A DNA stretch of 5,535 bases. It comes from Syntrophaceae bacterium UBA4778. Lineage in GTDB: Bacteria; Desulfobacterota; Syntrophia; Syntrophales; UBA4778. Positions 1 through 5,535 of this stretch are shown here, piece by piece (positions within the stretch are counted from its first letter, which is position 1; every line of letters begins with the position of its first letter). Position numbers and translations under genes: made by a program. The stretch lies in contig DHHG01000051.1 in assembly GCA_002403175.1 (NCBI GenBank), positions 1 to 5,535 of the forward strand. The letters run 5' to 3'. The notes under the pieces are model-generated. The model searched no databases, was not told the origin of the DNA, and worked only from the letters and a program-made list of their open reading frames with translations.

Positions 1-442
1 CCCTGCTCTTTCCGATCATTCTTCCCAGTGTCCCCGATCCGTTTTCTTCCGATTCCGCTTCTTTCACTTCATCGGAAATTCCTTTTTTGGCAAGCGCATC
101 CCGGATCGTCGCCTTGAGGTCCTCAATATCGAAGTCCTTTTCAATGTAATCGAAAGCACCCTCCTGCATGGCAGCCACCGCCGTAGCGCCGGATGCATGG
201 GCTGTTATCAGGATGACAGCTGAATCGGGGGATATCGCCTTTATTTCTTTGAGAAGATCGAGCCCATCCACCTTCGGCATCTTCAGATCCGTCAAGACAA
301 GATCGAACGGTTTTTTACGAAACAGGGCTAAGGCTTCTTTCCCGTTTTCCGCGCAGGAAACCGCATATCCTTCCCTGGTCAGCATGATCTCCAGCAATTC
401 GCGAACCCCGCTGTCGTCGTCCGCAACCAGAATCCTTGCCAT
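1..442 (-). CDS. NtrC/PilR-type response regulator, N-terminal part (gene continues beyond window start)
   Basis: This is the first 147 codons of a sigma-54-dependent response regulator. The receiver domain spans about residues 1-120. It shows the acidic pocket (D8, D9, D10), phospho-acceptor D52 in the context VLTDLKMP, T80 (LITAHAS) and conserved K102 (DYIEKDF). An acidic linker follows, then GRMIGKSR at about 140-147, which resembles the entry to the AAA+ ATPase domain of NtrC-family activators (usually 'iGkSpam'). The AAA+ core and the Fis-type DNA-binding helix-turn-helix expected for the family lie outside the window. Oddity: the residue after K102 is D103, where most receivers have proline. 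The start ATG directly abuts the kinase stop codon and has a good ribosome binding site inside the kinase's last codons, so the two are co-transcribed and the kinase is its probable partner. By family, it should activate sigma-54 promoters when phosphorylated. PilR is the closest style, but NtrC, ZraR or AtoC relatives cannot be excluded from this part alone. Confidence 0.9.
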   Translation of the reverse strand, partial: MARILVADDDSGVRELLEIMLTREGYAVSCAENGKEALALFRKKPFDLVLTDLKMPKVDGLDLLKEIKAISPDSAVILITAHASGATAVAAMQEGAFDYIEKDFDIEDLKATIRDALAKKGISDEVKEAESEENGSGTLGRMIGKSR

Positions 443-2122
443 TTACAACCCCTCTAAATGCATTTTGTAATCTTCTTCGGTACCATGAAAAGGAAAGAAC
501 AATTCCATTTTAGTACCCACTTCGACACTGCTTGAAAATTCAATTTTGCCGTGCAAGCTTTCCATCACTCTTTCTGCGATGGCCAGCCCAAGTCCGGTAC
601 CTCTGTCCTTGGTCGTATAAAAAGGCTCGAAAACTCTGTCCATCTCACTGCCATCGATTCCGCATCCCGTATCCTGAACGGTTACTTTAAAATAAGGGTT
701 ATCGGAAACTACCATCCCCTGGGTAATCGTGAGAGCCCCCCCGTCCGGCATCGCTTGAACCGCATTGATAATAATATTGATAAGAACCTGCCTGATTTCG
801 TGTCTGCTTCCGAAGGCTGCAGGCTTTACCGAGTCTGCTCCTTTAAGGACAACCTCGATCCGCTCATTCCAATCAGGCCCATAGCGGAGGGTTTCCAGAA
901 TTTCACCTATCATCATCGTCAGATCCACCAACTCATGCGCGCCTGTGGCGGGGCGCGCCAGCAGGAGAAAATCACGCAGAAAGACATCCAGTTGTTCCTT
1001 CCCCCTCAGGACGATCTGCATCAGGCGCTCATCGCCAGGGTTGAGTTTCAGTCCCTGCCGTAAAACCTGAATTGACCCTCCCATGGCTGCCAGTGGATTG
1101 CGCATCTCATGCGCCAGTCCTGCCGCCATTTCTCCGATCAGGGCCATTTTGCGGCTTTTTTCGATCTGTTCCTGCATGGCCTTGTGAGACGTAAGGTCCT
1201 GAAAGATCATGATCTCTCCGATCTTATTCTCCGTATGATCAATCAGAGGAGACAGCGAGAGCCCGATCATAATCTCTTCACTTCTACCTCTTGTAAACTT
1301 CAGTTCCAGGCGTTGCCTGTTATCCCTTGCGGGACCGATCGCCTGGGGCATAAGTTCGGACAGGCCGGGAAAGAGATCAAATACATTCCTCTGCAGCGCA
1401 TCATCCGCAGATATACCCGTGATCTGAGACGCAGCGCGGTTCAAGGTCTTTATTCTCCCCCTGAGATCAAAGGTCAGAATCCCGGCATATACCGATTCAA
1501 TAATGTGCCGGTGCAGCATATCCAGGTTTTTGAAATCGCCTTCCTTTTCGGCAAGGATAAGTCTCAGTTTTTTTTCCTGCCCGGACACAAAACTGCTCAG
1601 AATAGATATCGCGAAAAGGGCAGCGGCATTGATCAATATCTTTGCCATAATCTCTCTGGTGGTAAAATTTACTCCCCCGAAATAACTCTGTGATCCGATC
1701 AGACAGTAATGCTCCAGCCCCAACAGAATTGCGTATAGCCCTCCGCCGACTACTGCCGCAAGGACACCTCCCCGATTCCCGATCAAAAGCGTGGAATATA
1801 TGATGACCAGAGGATAGAGCAGCGAATAAACGCTTTCCGGTCCCCCCGTATAATGGATCAGAAAGGTAATCAGAATCAGATCGATCATGCTCAAGGCCGG
1901 TATTGCCAGCCTGTATTGAGGATCCTTCCTGAGTATAAATACCAGGATGATGGACGTTAAATATGCAACTGCAATGATATAGCAAATAGGTATTAATAAG
2001 CCTTGGAAGGGAGCATCGACCTTTTCGAAAGCGACGAATTCGACCATTGCGAAAAGAAAGGTCGCTACGACCATTCTGGAAATCAAAAGCCATTGATAAT
2101 CTTTGGAAAGTTTCATCTGCAT
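443..2122 (-). CDS. Membrane-bound PAS sensor histidine kinase, NtrB/PilS-like
   Basis: A 559-residue sensor kinase, expected to autophosphorylate and pass the phosphate to the adjacent regulator. The N-terminal part (about 12-180) has roughly six hydrophobic segments (near 12-32, 41-64, 72-92, 100-116, 118-136, 160-178) with short loops, so no large periplasmic sensor domain is visible. A PAS domain follows (about 200-312), then a HisKA dimerisation domain with phospho-acceptor H338 in GLAHEMRNPLAAMGGSIQVL. The HATPase_c domain (about 434-545) shows an N box (N449, N453), G1 box D484-T-G-C-G, F box FEPFYTTK (498-505) and G2 box GTGLGLA (508-514). All catalytic motifs look intact. Six membrane helices plus PAS plus HisKA is the PilS layout, and the downstream regulator is PilR-like. 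The signal it senses cannot be read from sequence. Start: an in-frame TAA lies two codons upstream of M1, so translation starts at M1 (2122) or M3 (2116); neither has a strong Shine-Dalgarno sequence. Confidence 0.93.
   Translation of the reverse strand: MQMKLSKDYQWLLISRMVVATFLFAMVEFVAFEKVDAPFQGLLIPICYIIAVAYLTSIILVFILRKDPQYRLAIPALSMIDLILITFLIHYTGGPESVYSLLYPLVIIYSTLLIGNRGGVLAAVVGGGLYAILLGLEHYCLIGSQSYFGGVNFTTREIMAKILINAAALFAISILSSFVSGQEKKLRLILAEKEGDFKNLDMLHRHIIESVYAGILTFDLRGRIKTLNRAASQITGISADDALQRNVFDLFPGLSELMPQAIGPARDNRQRLELKFTRGRSEEIMIGLSLSPLIDHTENKIGEIMIFQDLTSHKAMQEQIEKSRKMALIGEMAAGLAHEMRNPLAAMGGSIQVLRQGLKLNPGDERLMQIVLRGKEQLDVFLRDFLLLARPATGAHELVDLTMMIGEILETLRYGPDWNERIEVVLKGADSVKPAAFGSRHEIRQVLINIIINAVQAMPDGGALTITQGMVVSDNPYFKVTVQDTGCGIDGSEMDRVFEPFYTTKDRGTGLGLAIAERVMESLHGKIEFSSSVEVGTKMELFFPFHGTEEDYKMHLEGL
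449..455 (-). promoter_or_regulatory. Ribosome binding site of the response regulator
   Basis: On the minus strand AGAGGGG lies 6 nt upstream of the regulator ATG at 442. It sits within the codons for the last residues (H-L-E-G-L) of the kinase. Together with the zero-base junction (TAA at 445-443, ATG at 442-440), this supports the chosen regulator start and suggests translational coupling of the two proteins. Confidence 0.7.
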
Positions 2123-2235
2123 ATTTTAGATCTTTTACTCATCTCAATTTTCATATAAGTTGCTTCATTGTTCATCATTTACCGACAGCTATTTTTATCC
2201 TTAAATCTACATTTATTATTCACAAACGAGAAAAG
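2123..2235. promoter_or_regulatory. Divergent AT-rich spacer between kinase operon and comEC
   Basis: This 113-bp gap separates two divergently transcribed genes and must contain the leader of each, and probably both promoters. It is clearly AT-richer than the flanking genes. I could not find a convincing -35/-10 pair with 16-18 nt spacing in either direction, nor a sigma-54 -24/-12 motif (TGGCAC...TTGCA type). The role as a promoter region is inferred from gene orientation only. Confidence 0.4.
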
Positions 2236-4716
2236 ATGCAGGCGCCACTCATTCCCATTATTCTGGCATTCATACTAGGAATTATTATCGGCAATTTATT
2301 GCAAATTCCTAACACGCATTTATTGTTCGCCCTCTGCATCGCCCTTTGCTTTCTTTTGCTCTATCCATTTAAAAAGTGGAAGATCATTGCCCTGTGCAGC
2401 CTTGCGGTGTCATTTACGATCCTCGGCATTCTCGGAATCAACTCCTATCTCCATGTTGTGCCCGGTCCAATCCACGTCAGCCATCTGGATTATCGCGGAA
2501 CGGTCGGTCTGGAAGGCACCATCTGCGAAAATCCCGTCAGAACTCCCGAAAAAACCGATCTGACCATTGATGCAACCCGAATCGTGCAGAACGGGATAGG
2601 AGTTCCCGTGGAGGGGAAGGTCCTCCTGTCTGTTCATGACAGAACGGACCTACCTCGTTACGGAGATCTCGTGAGGGCCAAAGTCAAACTGAAGCACCCT
2701 CATAATTTCAATAATCCCGGGGGATTCGATTATGAAAAATACCTGCGGCTCAAGGGCATTCTTGTTCGCGCTTCCCTCGAAAAGGGTTCAGGGATTGTGG
2801 TGATCAGAGGACAAAAGGGGAATCCCTTTTTAAGCCGGATTGAAGCCTTCAGGGACAGACTCCGCACCCTGATCCGGGCGCATGCTCCACCGGGGCAGTC
2901 CCCTATTCTGATAGCCATGGTGTTAGGGGAACAGAATGAGATCCCGAAAGATGTCATGGCGAAATTCAACCGGACGGGAACAACCCATATTCTGGCCATT
3001 TCCGGATTCAATATCGGAATCATTTCAATCATTTTCATTATATCTTTCAGGTTCTTATTAAAATCCTCCGAGAGTCTGCTCCTGAACTATAATGTTCTCA
3101 AAATAGCGACCTTTCTAACCGCAATCCCTGTCATCTTCTATTCTTTTATCGCCGGATTGGGGATGTCGGTAATACGGGCAGCCCTGATGATGCTCGCCAT
3201 GGTGGCAGCCGTCGTCTTCGGGAAAGCAAGGTACTTACCGAACATTCTTGCCCTGGCAGCATTCTTGATGCTTGCGTTCCTCCCGCCGGCTCTATTCGAT
3301 GTTTCTTTTCAGCTTTCTTTTGTCTCGGTCGCCTCGATCCTCTTCATTGTGCCACGCTTTACGGGTTTGTTCCGACCTGATCCGGAGGATAACCCTCTTC
3401 ATCCGCCGGGCAGGTTTCATTCCATTATCAATTGTTTTTTCCTCTTCCTGCTTGTCACGGTCGCCGCAACGGTCGGAGTCATTCCTCTGACGACGTATTA
3501 TTTCAATTCCCTTTCCTTAACCGTCATTGCCGGAAATATGCTTCTCATTCCGATCATGGGGTACGGCGTCGTCGTTCTTAGTCTTGCAGTCGTTTTGGCT
3601 GCCCCTTTTTCCGATGCCTTATCCGTCTTCTTCATCCAGACTTCTTCCTATTTAATCAAAATCAGTGTCTTGCTCGCGGACCGACTCTCATCTCTCCCCC
3701 ATGCATCCGTTTATGTAACGACACCTACCCTCATCGAAATATGCGCCTATTACCTGTTGCTTGCCGGAATTGTTATATTTCTCGACTGTATCCTGAATCG
3801 CCGTTCCAAAGAGATTTCCAGATTCAAACTGAAGCTGAGCATATCCGTATCGGTTGCCATGTTAGTTTTTTTCATCGCCGACGGATTCTACTTGCATAAC
3901 AAGGACAGCCGACCCGACCGGCTTGCGGTCACCTTTATCGATGTCGGGCAGGGAAACTCAGCCCTGATAAGCCTTCCGGGTGGGAAGAAAATGCTGCTTG
4001 ACGGCGGCGGATCTTACGATGATCGATTCGATATCGGCAAAAACGTCCTTGCGCCTTTTCTCTGGGGGCAGAAAATCAAGGCAATCGACACGGTCATTCT
4101 GACCCACCCTCACCCCGATCACCTCAATGGGCTCCTGTTTATACTGGAGAATTTTTCGGTCAGAGAGGTCTGGTCCAACGGCCAGGAAGTACCTGACGAA
4201 GCCTATCTGAAATTTAAGGAAGTGATTAAAGAAAAACAGATAAGGCACCGTATTTTAAGTAATAAATCAGTATTAAAAACAGGTGATGTTATTTTCAGAA
4301 TTATGAATCCTGATCGGCATGGAAAGAAGGAGAGCAAAACCGAATCGGGCCGAAGTGCAAATGACGAATCGCTGGTGGTCAAACTTACCTTTCACCGGGT
4401 CTCGTTTCTATTTCCGGGAGATATTTCAACGAGGACCGAACAGCAGATAATTGATAGAAAGCAGGACCTGCATGCTGACGTTCTCTTGGCGCCTCATCAC
4501 GGCAGCCGTTTTTCCAATTCACCTTTGTTTATTAAAAAAGTGCGCCCGAAAACCGTTATTTTCAGTTGCGGCAAAGAGAACATATTCGGTCTTCCTGCGC
4601 AGGAAGTAATAGACCGATACCGTTTCGCAGGTATCGAAATCTTCCGGACCGACCGGGACGGGGCCATTACAATCGAAACGAATGGGAAGAGCATAAACAG
4701 GGTCCAAGGGTTCTAG
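2236..4716 (+). CDS. comEC: ComEC/Rec2-family DNA internalisation protein
   Basis: An 826-residue inner-membrane protein of the ComEC/Rec2 family, which forms the channel that carries single-stranded DNA into the cytoplasm during natural transformation. Order of parts: N-terminal hydrophobic helices (about 5-75); a DUF4131/OB-like region (about 80-190) ending in the typical NNPGGFDYEKYLRLKGI; a multi-pass Competence domain (about 220-515) with the signature HILAISGFNIG at 251-261; one further helix (about 532-552); and a C-terminal metallo-beta-lactamase-like domain (about 563-815). The last shows FIDVGQGNSA, LLDGGG, HPHPDH (624-629), FPGD (726-729 region) and HHGS (754-757). Length is in the usual range. 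The open frame extends back to 2047, but that part overlaps the kinase antisense and looks non-coding; M at 2236 leads straight into the first helix and has a weak upstream GAGAAAAG. Oddities: L786 stands where many homologues have histidine (NIFGLP), and the last five codons and stop lie inside a repeat arm. Whether the cell is actually transformable is unknown. Confidence 0.93.
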   Translation: MQAPLIPIILAFILGIIIGNLLQIPNTHLLFALCIALCFLLLYPFKKWKIIALCSLAVSFTILGILGINSYLHVVPGPIHVSHLDYRGTVGLEGTICENPVRTPEKTDLTIDATRIVQNGIGVPVEGKVLLSVHDRTDLPRYGDLVRAKVKLKHPHNFNNPGGFDYEKYLRLKGILVRASLEKGSGIVVIRGQKGNPFLSRIEAFRDRLRTLIRAHAPPGQSPILIAMVLGEQNEIPKDVMAKFNRTGTTHILAISGFNIGIISIIFIISFRFLLKSSESLLLNYNVLKIATFLTAIPVIFYSFIAGLGMSVIRAALMMLAMVAAVVFGKARYLPNILALAAFLMLAFLPPALFDVSFQLSFVSVASILFIVPRFTGLFRPDPEDNPLHPPGRFHSIINCFFLFLLVTVAATVGVIPLTTYYFNSLSLTVIAGNMLLIPIMGYGVVVLSLAVVLAAPFSDALSVFFIQTSSYLIKISVLLADRLSSLPHASVYVTTPTLIEICAYYLLLAGIVIFLDCILNRRSKEISRFKLKLSISVSVAMLVFFIADGFYLHNKDSRPDRLAVTFIDVGQGNSALISLPGGKKMLLDGGGSYDDRFDIGKNVLAPFLWGQKIKAIDTVILTHPHPDHLNGLLFILENFSVREVWSNGQEVPDEAYLKFKEVIKEKQIRHRILSNKSVLKTGDVIFRIMNPDRHGKKESKTESGRSANDESLVVKLTFHRVSFLFPGDISTRTEQQIIDRKQDLHADVLLAPHHGSRFSNSPLFIKKVRPKTVIFSCGKENIFGLPAQEVIDRYRFAGIEIFRTDRDGAITIETNGKSINRVQGF

Positions 4717-4734
4717 GGGTCGAGGGTTCCAGGG
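4700..4734 (+). repeat. Inverted left arm made of 8-nt subrepeats, overlapping comEC stop
   Basis: Four octamers plus a final GGG, in exact 8-nt register, with consensus GGGTYCNA (one unit reads GGGGTCGA). This is the only arm in this orientation; the other three arms at 4868-4902, 5043-5077 and 5216-5250 are its reverse complement with 5, 6 and 6 mismatches. The comEC codons for R-V-Q-G-F and the TAG stop (4714-4716) lie in or at the edge of it. Five runs of three or four G separated by 4-5 nt satisfy the classic G-quadruplex rule on the plus (coding) strand. Confidence 0.85.
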
Positions 4735-4739
4735 TAAAA

Positions 4740-4913
4740 AAAGAGCGCCATGCGGTTTTGCCATGAGGCCTCTGCTTGTTACTTCGAACATCGCGAGAAG
4801 CATCATCAACAGCCGGATATCACCCTTCGGTTGATGTGACAACCACAGGTCGATATGACTAGCCTTTCCCTTGAACCCTTGACACCTCGAGCCCTTGGAC
4901 CCTTTTCTTTCTT
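4740..4913. repeat. Array copy 1
   Basis: The body is 4740-4867 and the arm 4868-4902. It is the most diverged copy in the central part: compared with copy 2 it has a handful of substitutions around 4817-4823, 4845 and 4852, and lacks one A near 4810. It contains inverted repeat CATCAAC (4804-4810) / GTTGATG (4830-4836), and an overlapping alternative stem GGTTG / CAACC (4829-4844). Confidence 0.85.
4868..4902 (-). repeat. Direct arm 1 (reverse complement of the left arm)
   Basis: Read on the minus strand it is an octamer series starting GGGTCCAA, matching the left arm at 30 of 35 positions. One of the five G runs is reduced to GG, so the strict G-quadruplex pattern of the left arm is lost here. 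Confidence 0.8.
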
Positions 4914-5088
4914 AAAGAGCGCCATGCGGTTTTGCCATGAGGCCTCTGCTTGTTACTTCGAACATCGCGAGAAGCATCATCAAACAGCCGGCTATTCCCC
5001 TTCGGTTGATGTGACAACCGCAGGTCAATATGACTAGCCTTTCCTCTGAACCCTTGACACCTCGAACCCTTGGACCCTTTTCTTCCTT
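4914..5088. repeat. Array copy 2
   Basis: The body is 4914-5042 and the arm 5043-5077. Its first 70 bp are identical to copy 1, and its central 85 bp (4950-5034) are identical to copy 3. It carries the stem CGGTTG / CAACCG (5003-5020), the competing stem CATCAA (4978-4983) / TTGATG (5006-5011), and the palindrome AGCCGGCT (4986-4993). Confidence 0.88.
5043..5077 (-). repeat. Direct arm 2
   Basis: A 35-nt arm in the same orientation as arm 1, ending in GAACCCTTGGACCC on the plus strand. This 14-nt end is perfectly complementary to the first 14 nt of the left arm; overall 29 of 35 positions match the inverted left arm. Confidence 0.8.
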
Positions 5089-5261
5089 AAAGAGCGCCAT
5101 GCAGTTTCGCTCCTCTGTTTGTTACTTCGAACATCGCGAGAAGCATCATCAAACAGCCGGCTATTCCCCTTCGGTTGATGTGACAACCGCAGGTCAATAT
5201 GACAGCCTAGCCTTTTCCTTGGACCCTTGACACCTCGAACCCTTGGACCCTTTTCTTCCTT
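5089..5261. repeat. Array copy 3 (terminal copy)
   Basis: The body is 5089-5215 and the arm 5216-5250. Near its start it has a net 6-bp deletion plus substitutions relative to copies 1 and 2, which removes the GAGGCCTC palindrome. The central block 5119-5203 is identical to copy 2. Just before the arm it carries a net 4-bp gain (AGCCTAGCC, a short duplication). It keeps the stem CGGTTG / CAACCG at 5172-5189. Confidence 0.85.
5216..5250 (-). repeat. Direct arm 3, right border of the array
   Basis: It matches the inverted left arm at 29 of 35 positions, including a perfect 14-nt outer end (GAACCCTTGGACCC). With the left arm at 4700-4734 it therefore also brackets the whole array as a terminal inverted repeat pair. 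The short tail TTTTCTTCCTT follows, and array homology then stops. Confidence 0.8.
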
Positions 5262-5327
5262 GCGTTTGCGAGTACCTTGTGTTAGGTTTCTTTTCTTTAA
5301 ATCAAGCACTTGGAGCACTTATCCATA

Positions 5328-5535
5328 ATGGATGCAATAACCGCAATCAAGGGTTTCAAAGACATTCTTCCGGGAGAAACGGAAAAATGGCAGTATATTG
5401 AAAATATGGCCAGGGAAATTTTCGCGGATTTCGGTGTTCGCGAATTGAAAGTTCCCATTCTGGAAAAGACTGATCTATTTATCCGGGGGATCGGTGAGGC
5501 AACCGATATAGTCGAAAAGGAGATGTATTCATTTG
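5328..5535 (+). CDS. hisS: Histidyl-tRNA synthetase, N-terminal part (continues beyond window end)
   Basis: The first 69 codons of a class II aminoacyl-tRNA synthetase that charges tRNA-His with histidine in the cytoplasm. The N-terminus reads MDAITAIKGFKDILPGE, the typical HisS opening (KGxxDxLP). It is followed by the motif 1 region with VPILEKTDLFIRGIGEATDIVEKEMYSF (split here as VPILEKTDLFIRGIGE at 42-57 and ATDIVEKEMYSF at 58-69), which is characteristic of bacterial HisS. Motifs 2 and 3 and the anticodon-binding domain lie beyond the window. GGAG at 5312-5315 is a possible ribosome binding site, but its 12-nt spacing to the ATG is long. No better in-frame start exists nearby. The gene is downstream of and codirectional with comEC but separated by the repeat array, so it probably has its own promoter in 5262-5327; I could not identify one firmly (TTTAAAT at 5296-5302 is a weak -10 candidate). 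Confidence 0.95.
   Translation, partial: MDAITAIKGFKDILPGETEKWQYIENMAREIFADFGVRELKVPILEKTDLFIRGIGEATDIVEKEMYSF

Larger units (their letters stand above)
4700..4902. mobile_element. Candidate MITE-like unit with 35-bp terminal inverted repeats
   Basis: The left-most monomer is a 203-bp segment whose two ends, 4700-4734 and 4868-4902, are inverted copies matching at 30 of 35 positions. The inner 133 bp contain no credible gene. Short size, long terminal inverted repeats and lack of coding capacity are the hallmarks of a miniature inverted-repeat element. No target-site duplication is evident and no transposase is in the window, so mobility is inferred. A large REP-like or octamer-based intergenic repeat is the alternative. 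Confidence 0.45.
4740..5261. repeat. Tandem array of three ~174-bp units filling the comEC-hisS gap
   Basis: Three direct copies begin with AAAGAGCGCCATG at 4740, 4914 and 5089. Each consists of a body of about 128 bp, a 35-nt octamer arm, and a pyrimidine-rich tail (TTTTCTTNCTT). Homology ends at 5261, where copy 3 keeps the tail and then runs into unique sequence. The intergenic gap 4717-5327 (611 bp) is almost entirely this array. Open frames inside it differ in frame between copies and are disrupted by indels, so I treat it as non-coding. There are no unique spacers between copies, so it is not a CRISPR array. Confidence 0.93.

Noticed and set aside
551..2093. Several open frames within the kinase gene in other frames
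   Set aside because: They overlap a complete kinase with all catalytic motifs and show no recognisable protein features of their own.
2047..2235. Upstream extension of the comEC frame to an ATG at 2047
   Set aside because: The extra 63 codons are antisense to the kinase N-terminus and then AT-rich spacer. The family's N-terminal helix begins right after the ATG at 2236.
4717..4760. Rho-independent terminator after comEC
   Set aside because: There is no compact GC stem followed by a T run on the plus strand. The left arm can pair only with arms more than 130 nt away and is followed by A rather than T.
4519..4842. Minus-strand open frame of about 107 codons across copy 1 of the array and the end of comEC
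   Set aside because: It is half antisense to the conserved ComEC C-terminal domain and half repeat. The related frames in copies 2 and 3 diverge after short shared stretches or change frame through indels.
4700..5250. tRNA-like signal, because arms contain GGTTCGA resembling the T-loop
   Set aside because: No acceptor, D or anticodon stems surround it. The heptamer is a by-product of the octamer repeat.
4740..5261. CRISPR array
   Set aside because: Units are about 174 bp, directly abutting and without unique spacers.
4912..5318. Open frames on both strands within the repeat array (for example sharing FEVTSRGLMAKPHG)
   Set aside because: The shared peptide arises only because the DNA is repeated. 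It is not maintained in the same frame in copy 3, has no ribosome binding site, and the frames run through the octamer arms.
5262..5327. Sigma-70 promoter of hisS (TTGTGT at 5277 with TTTAAAT at 5296)
   Set aside because: The spacing is only about 13-14 nt and the -35 match is poor. A promoter is likely here but these boxes are not convincing enough to annotate.

Overview
This window reads as bacterial chromosome of moderate GC content. The best guess is a deltaproteobacterium-like organism (Desulfobacterota, Syntrophales-type). That guess rests on the protein styles and on the intergenic octamer repeats; it is an inference and was not searched. Four protein genes are visible, two of them cut by the window edges.

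Left part, minus strand (1-2122): a two-component operon. A membrane-bound PAS-containing histidine kinase of the NtrB/PilS type (443-2122) is followed, with no spacer at all (TAA immediately then ATG), by an NtrC/PilR-type response regulator. Only the regulator's receiver domain, linker and first residues of the sigma-54 AAA+ domain lie inside the window (1-442).

Middle, plus strand (2236-4716): comEC, the DNA-uptake channel with N-terminal DUF4131, a Competence membrane domain and a C-terminal metallo-beta-lactamase-like domain. It diverges from the kinase across a 113-bp AT-rich spacer (2123-2235) that must hold both start regions. A PilS/PilR-like pair next to comEC fits a type IV pilus/competence theme, but the regulatory link is not shown by the sequence.

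Right part (4700-5327): a 611-bp stretch without a believable gene between comEC and hisS. It is filled by a structured repeat: three tandem units of about 174 bp (4740-5261). Each unit ends in a 35-nt arm built of 8-nt subrepeats, and one further arm in inverted orientation (4700-4734) sits at the left border. The inverted arm and the first direct arm match at 30 of 35 positions, so the left-most unit looks like a MITE-like element (4700-4902) whose body plus right arm was then amplified in tandem. The inverted arm overlaps the end of comEC and supplies its last codons and its TAG stop. It also forms a textbook G-quadruplex pattern on the coding strand. This is the least ordinary part of the window.

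Right edge, plus strand (5328-5535): the first 69 codons of hisS, histidyl-tRNA synthetase, running off the window.
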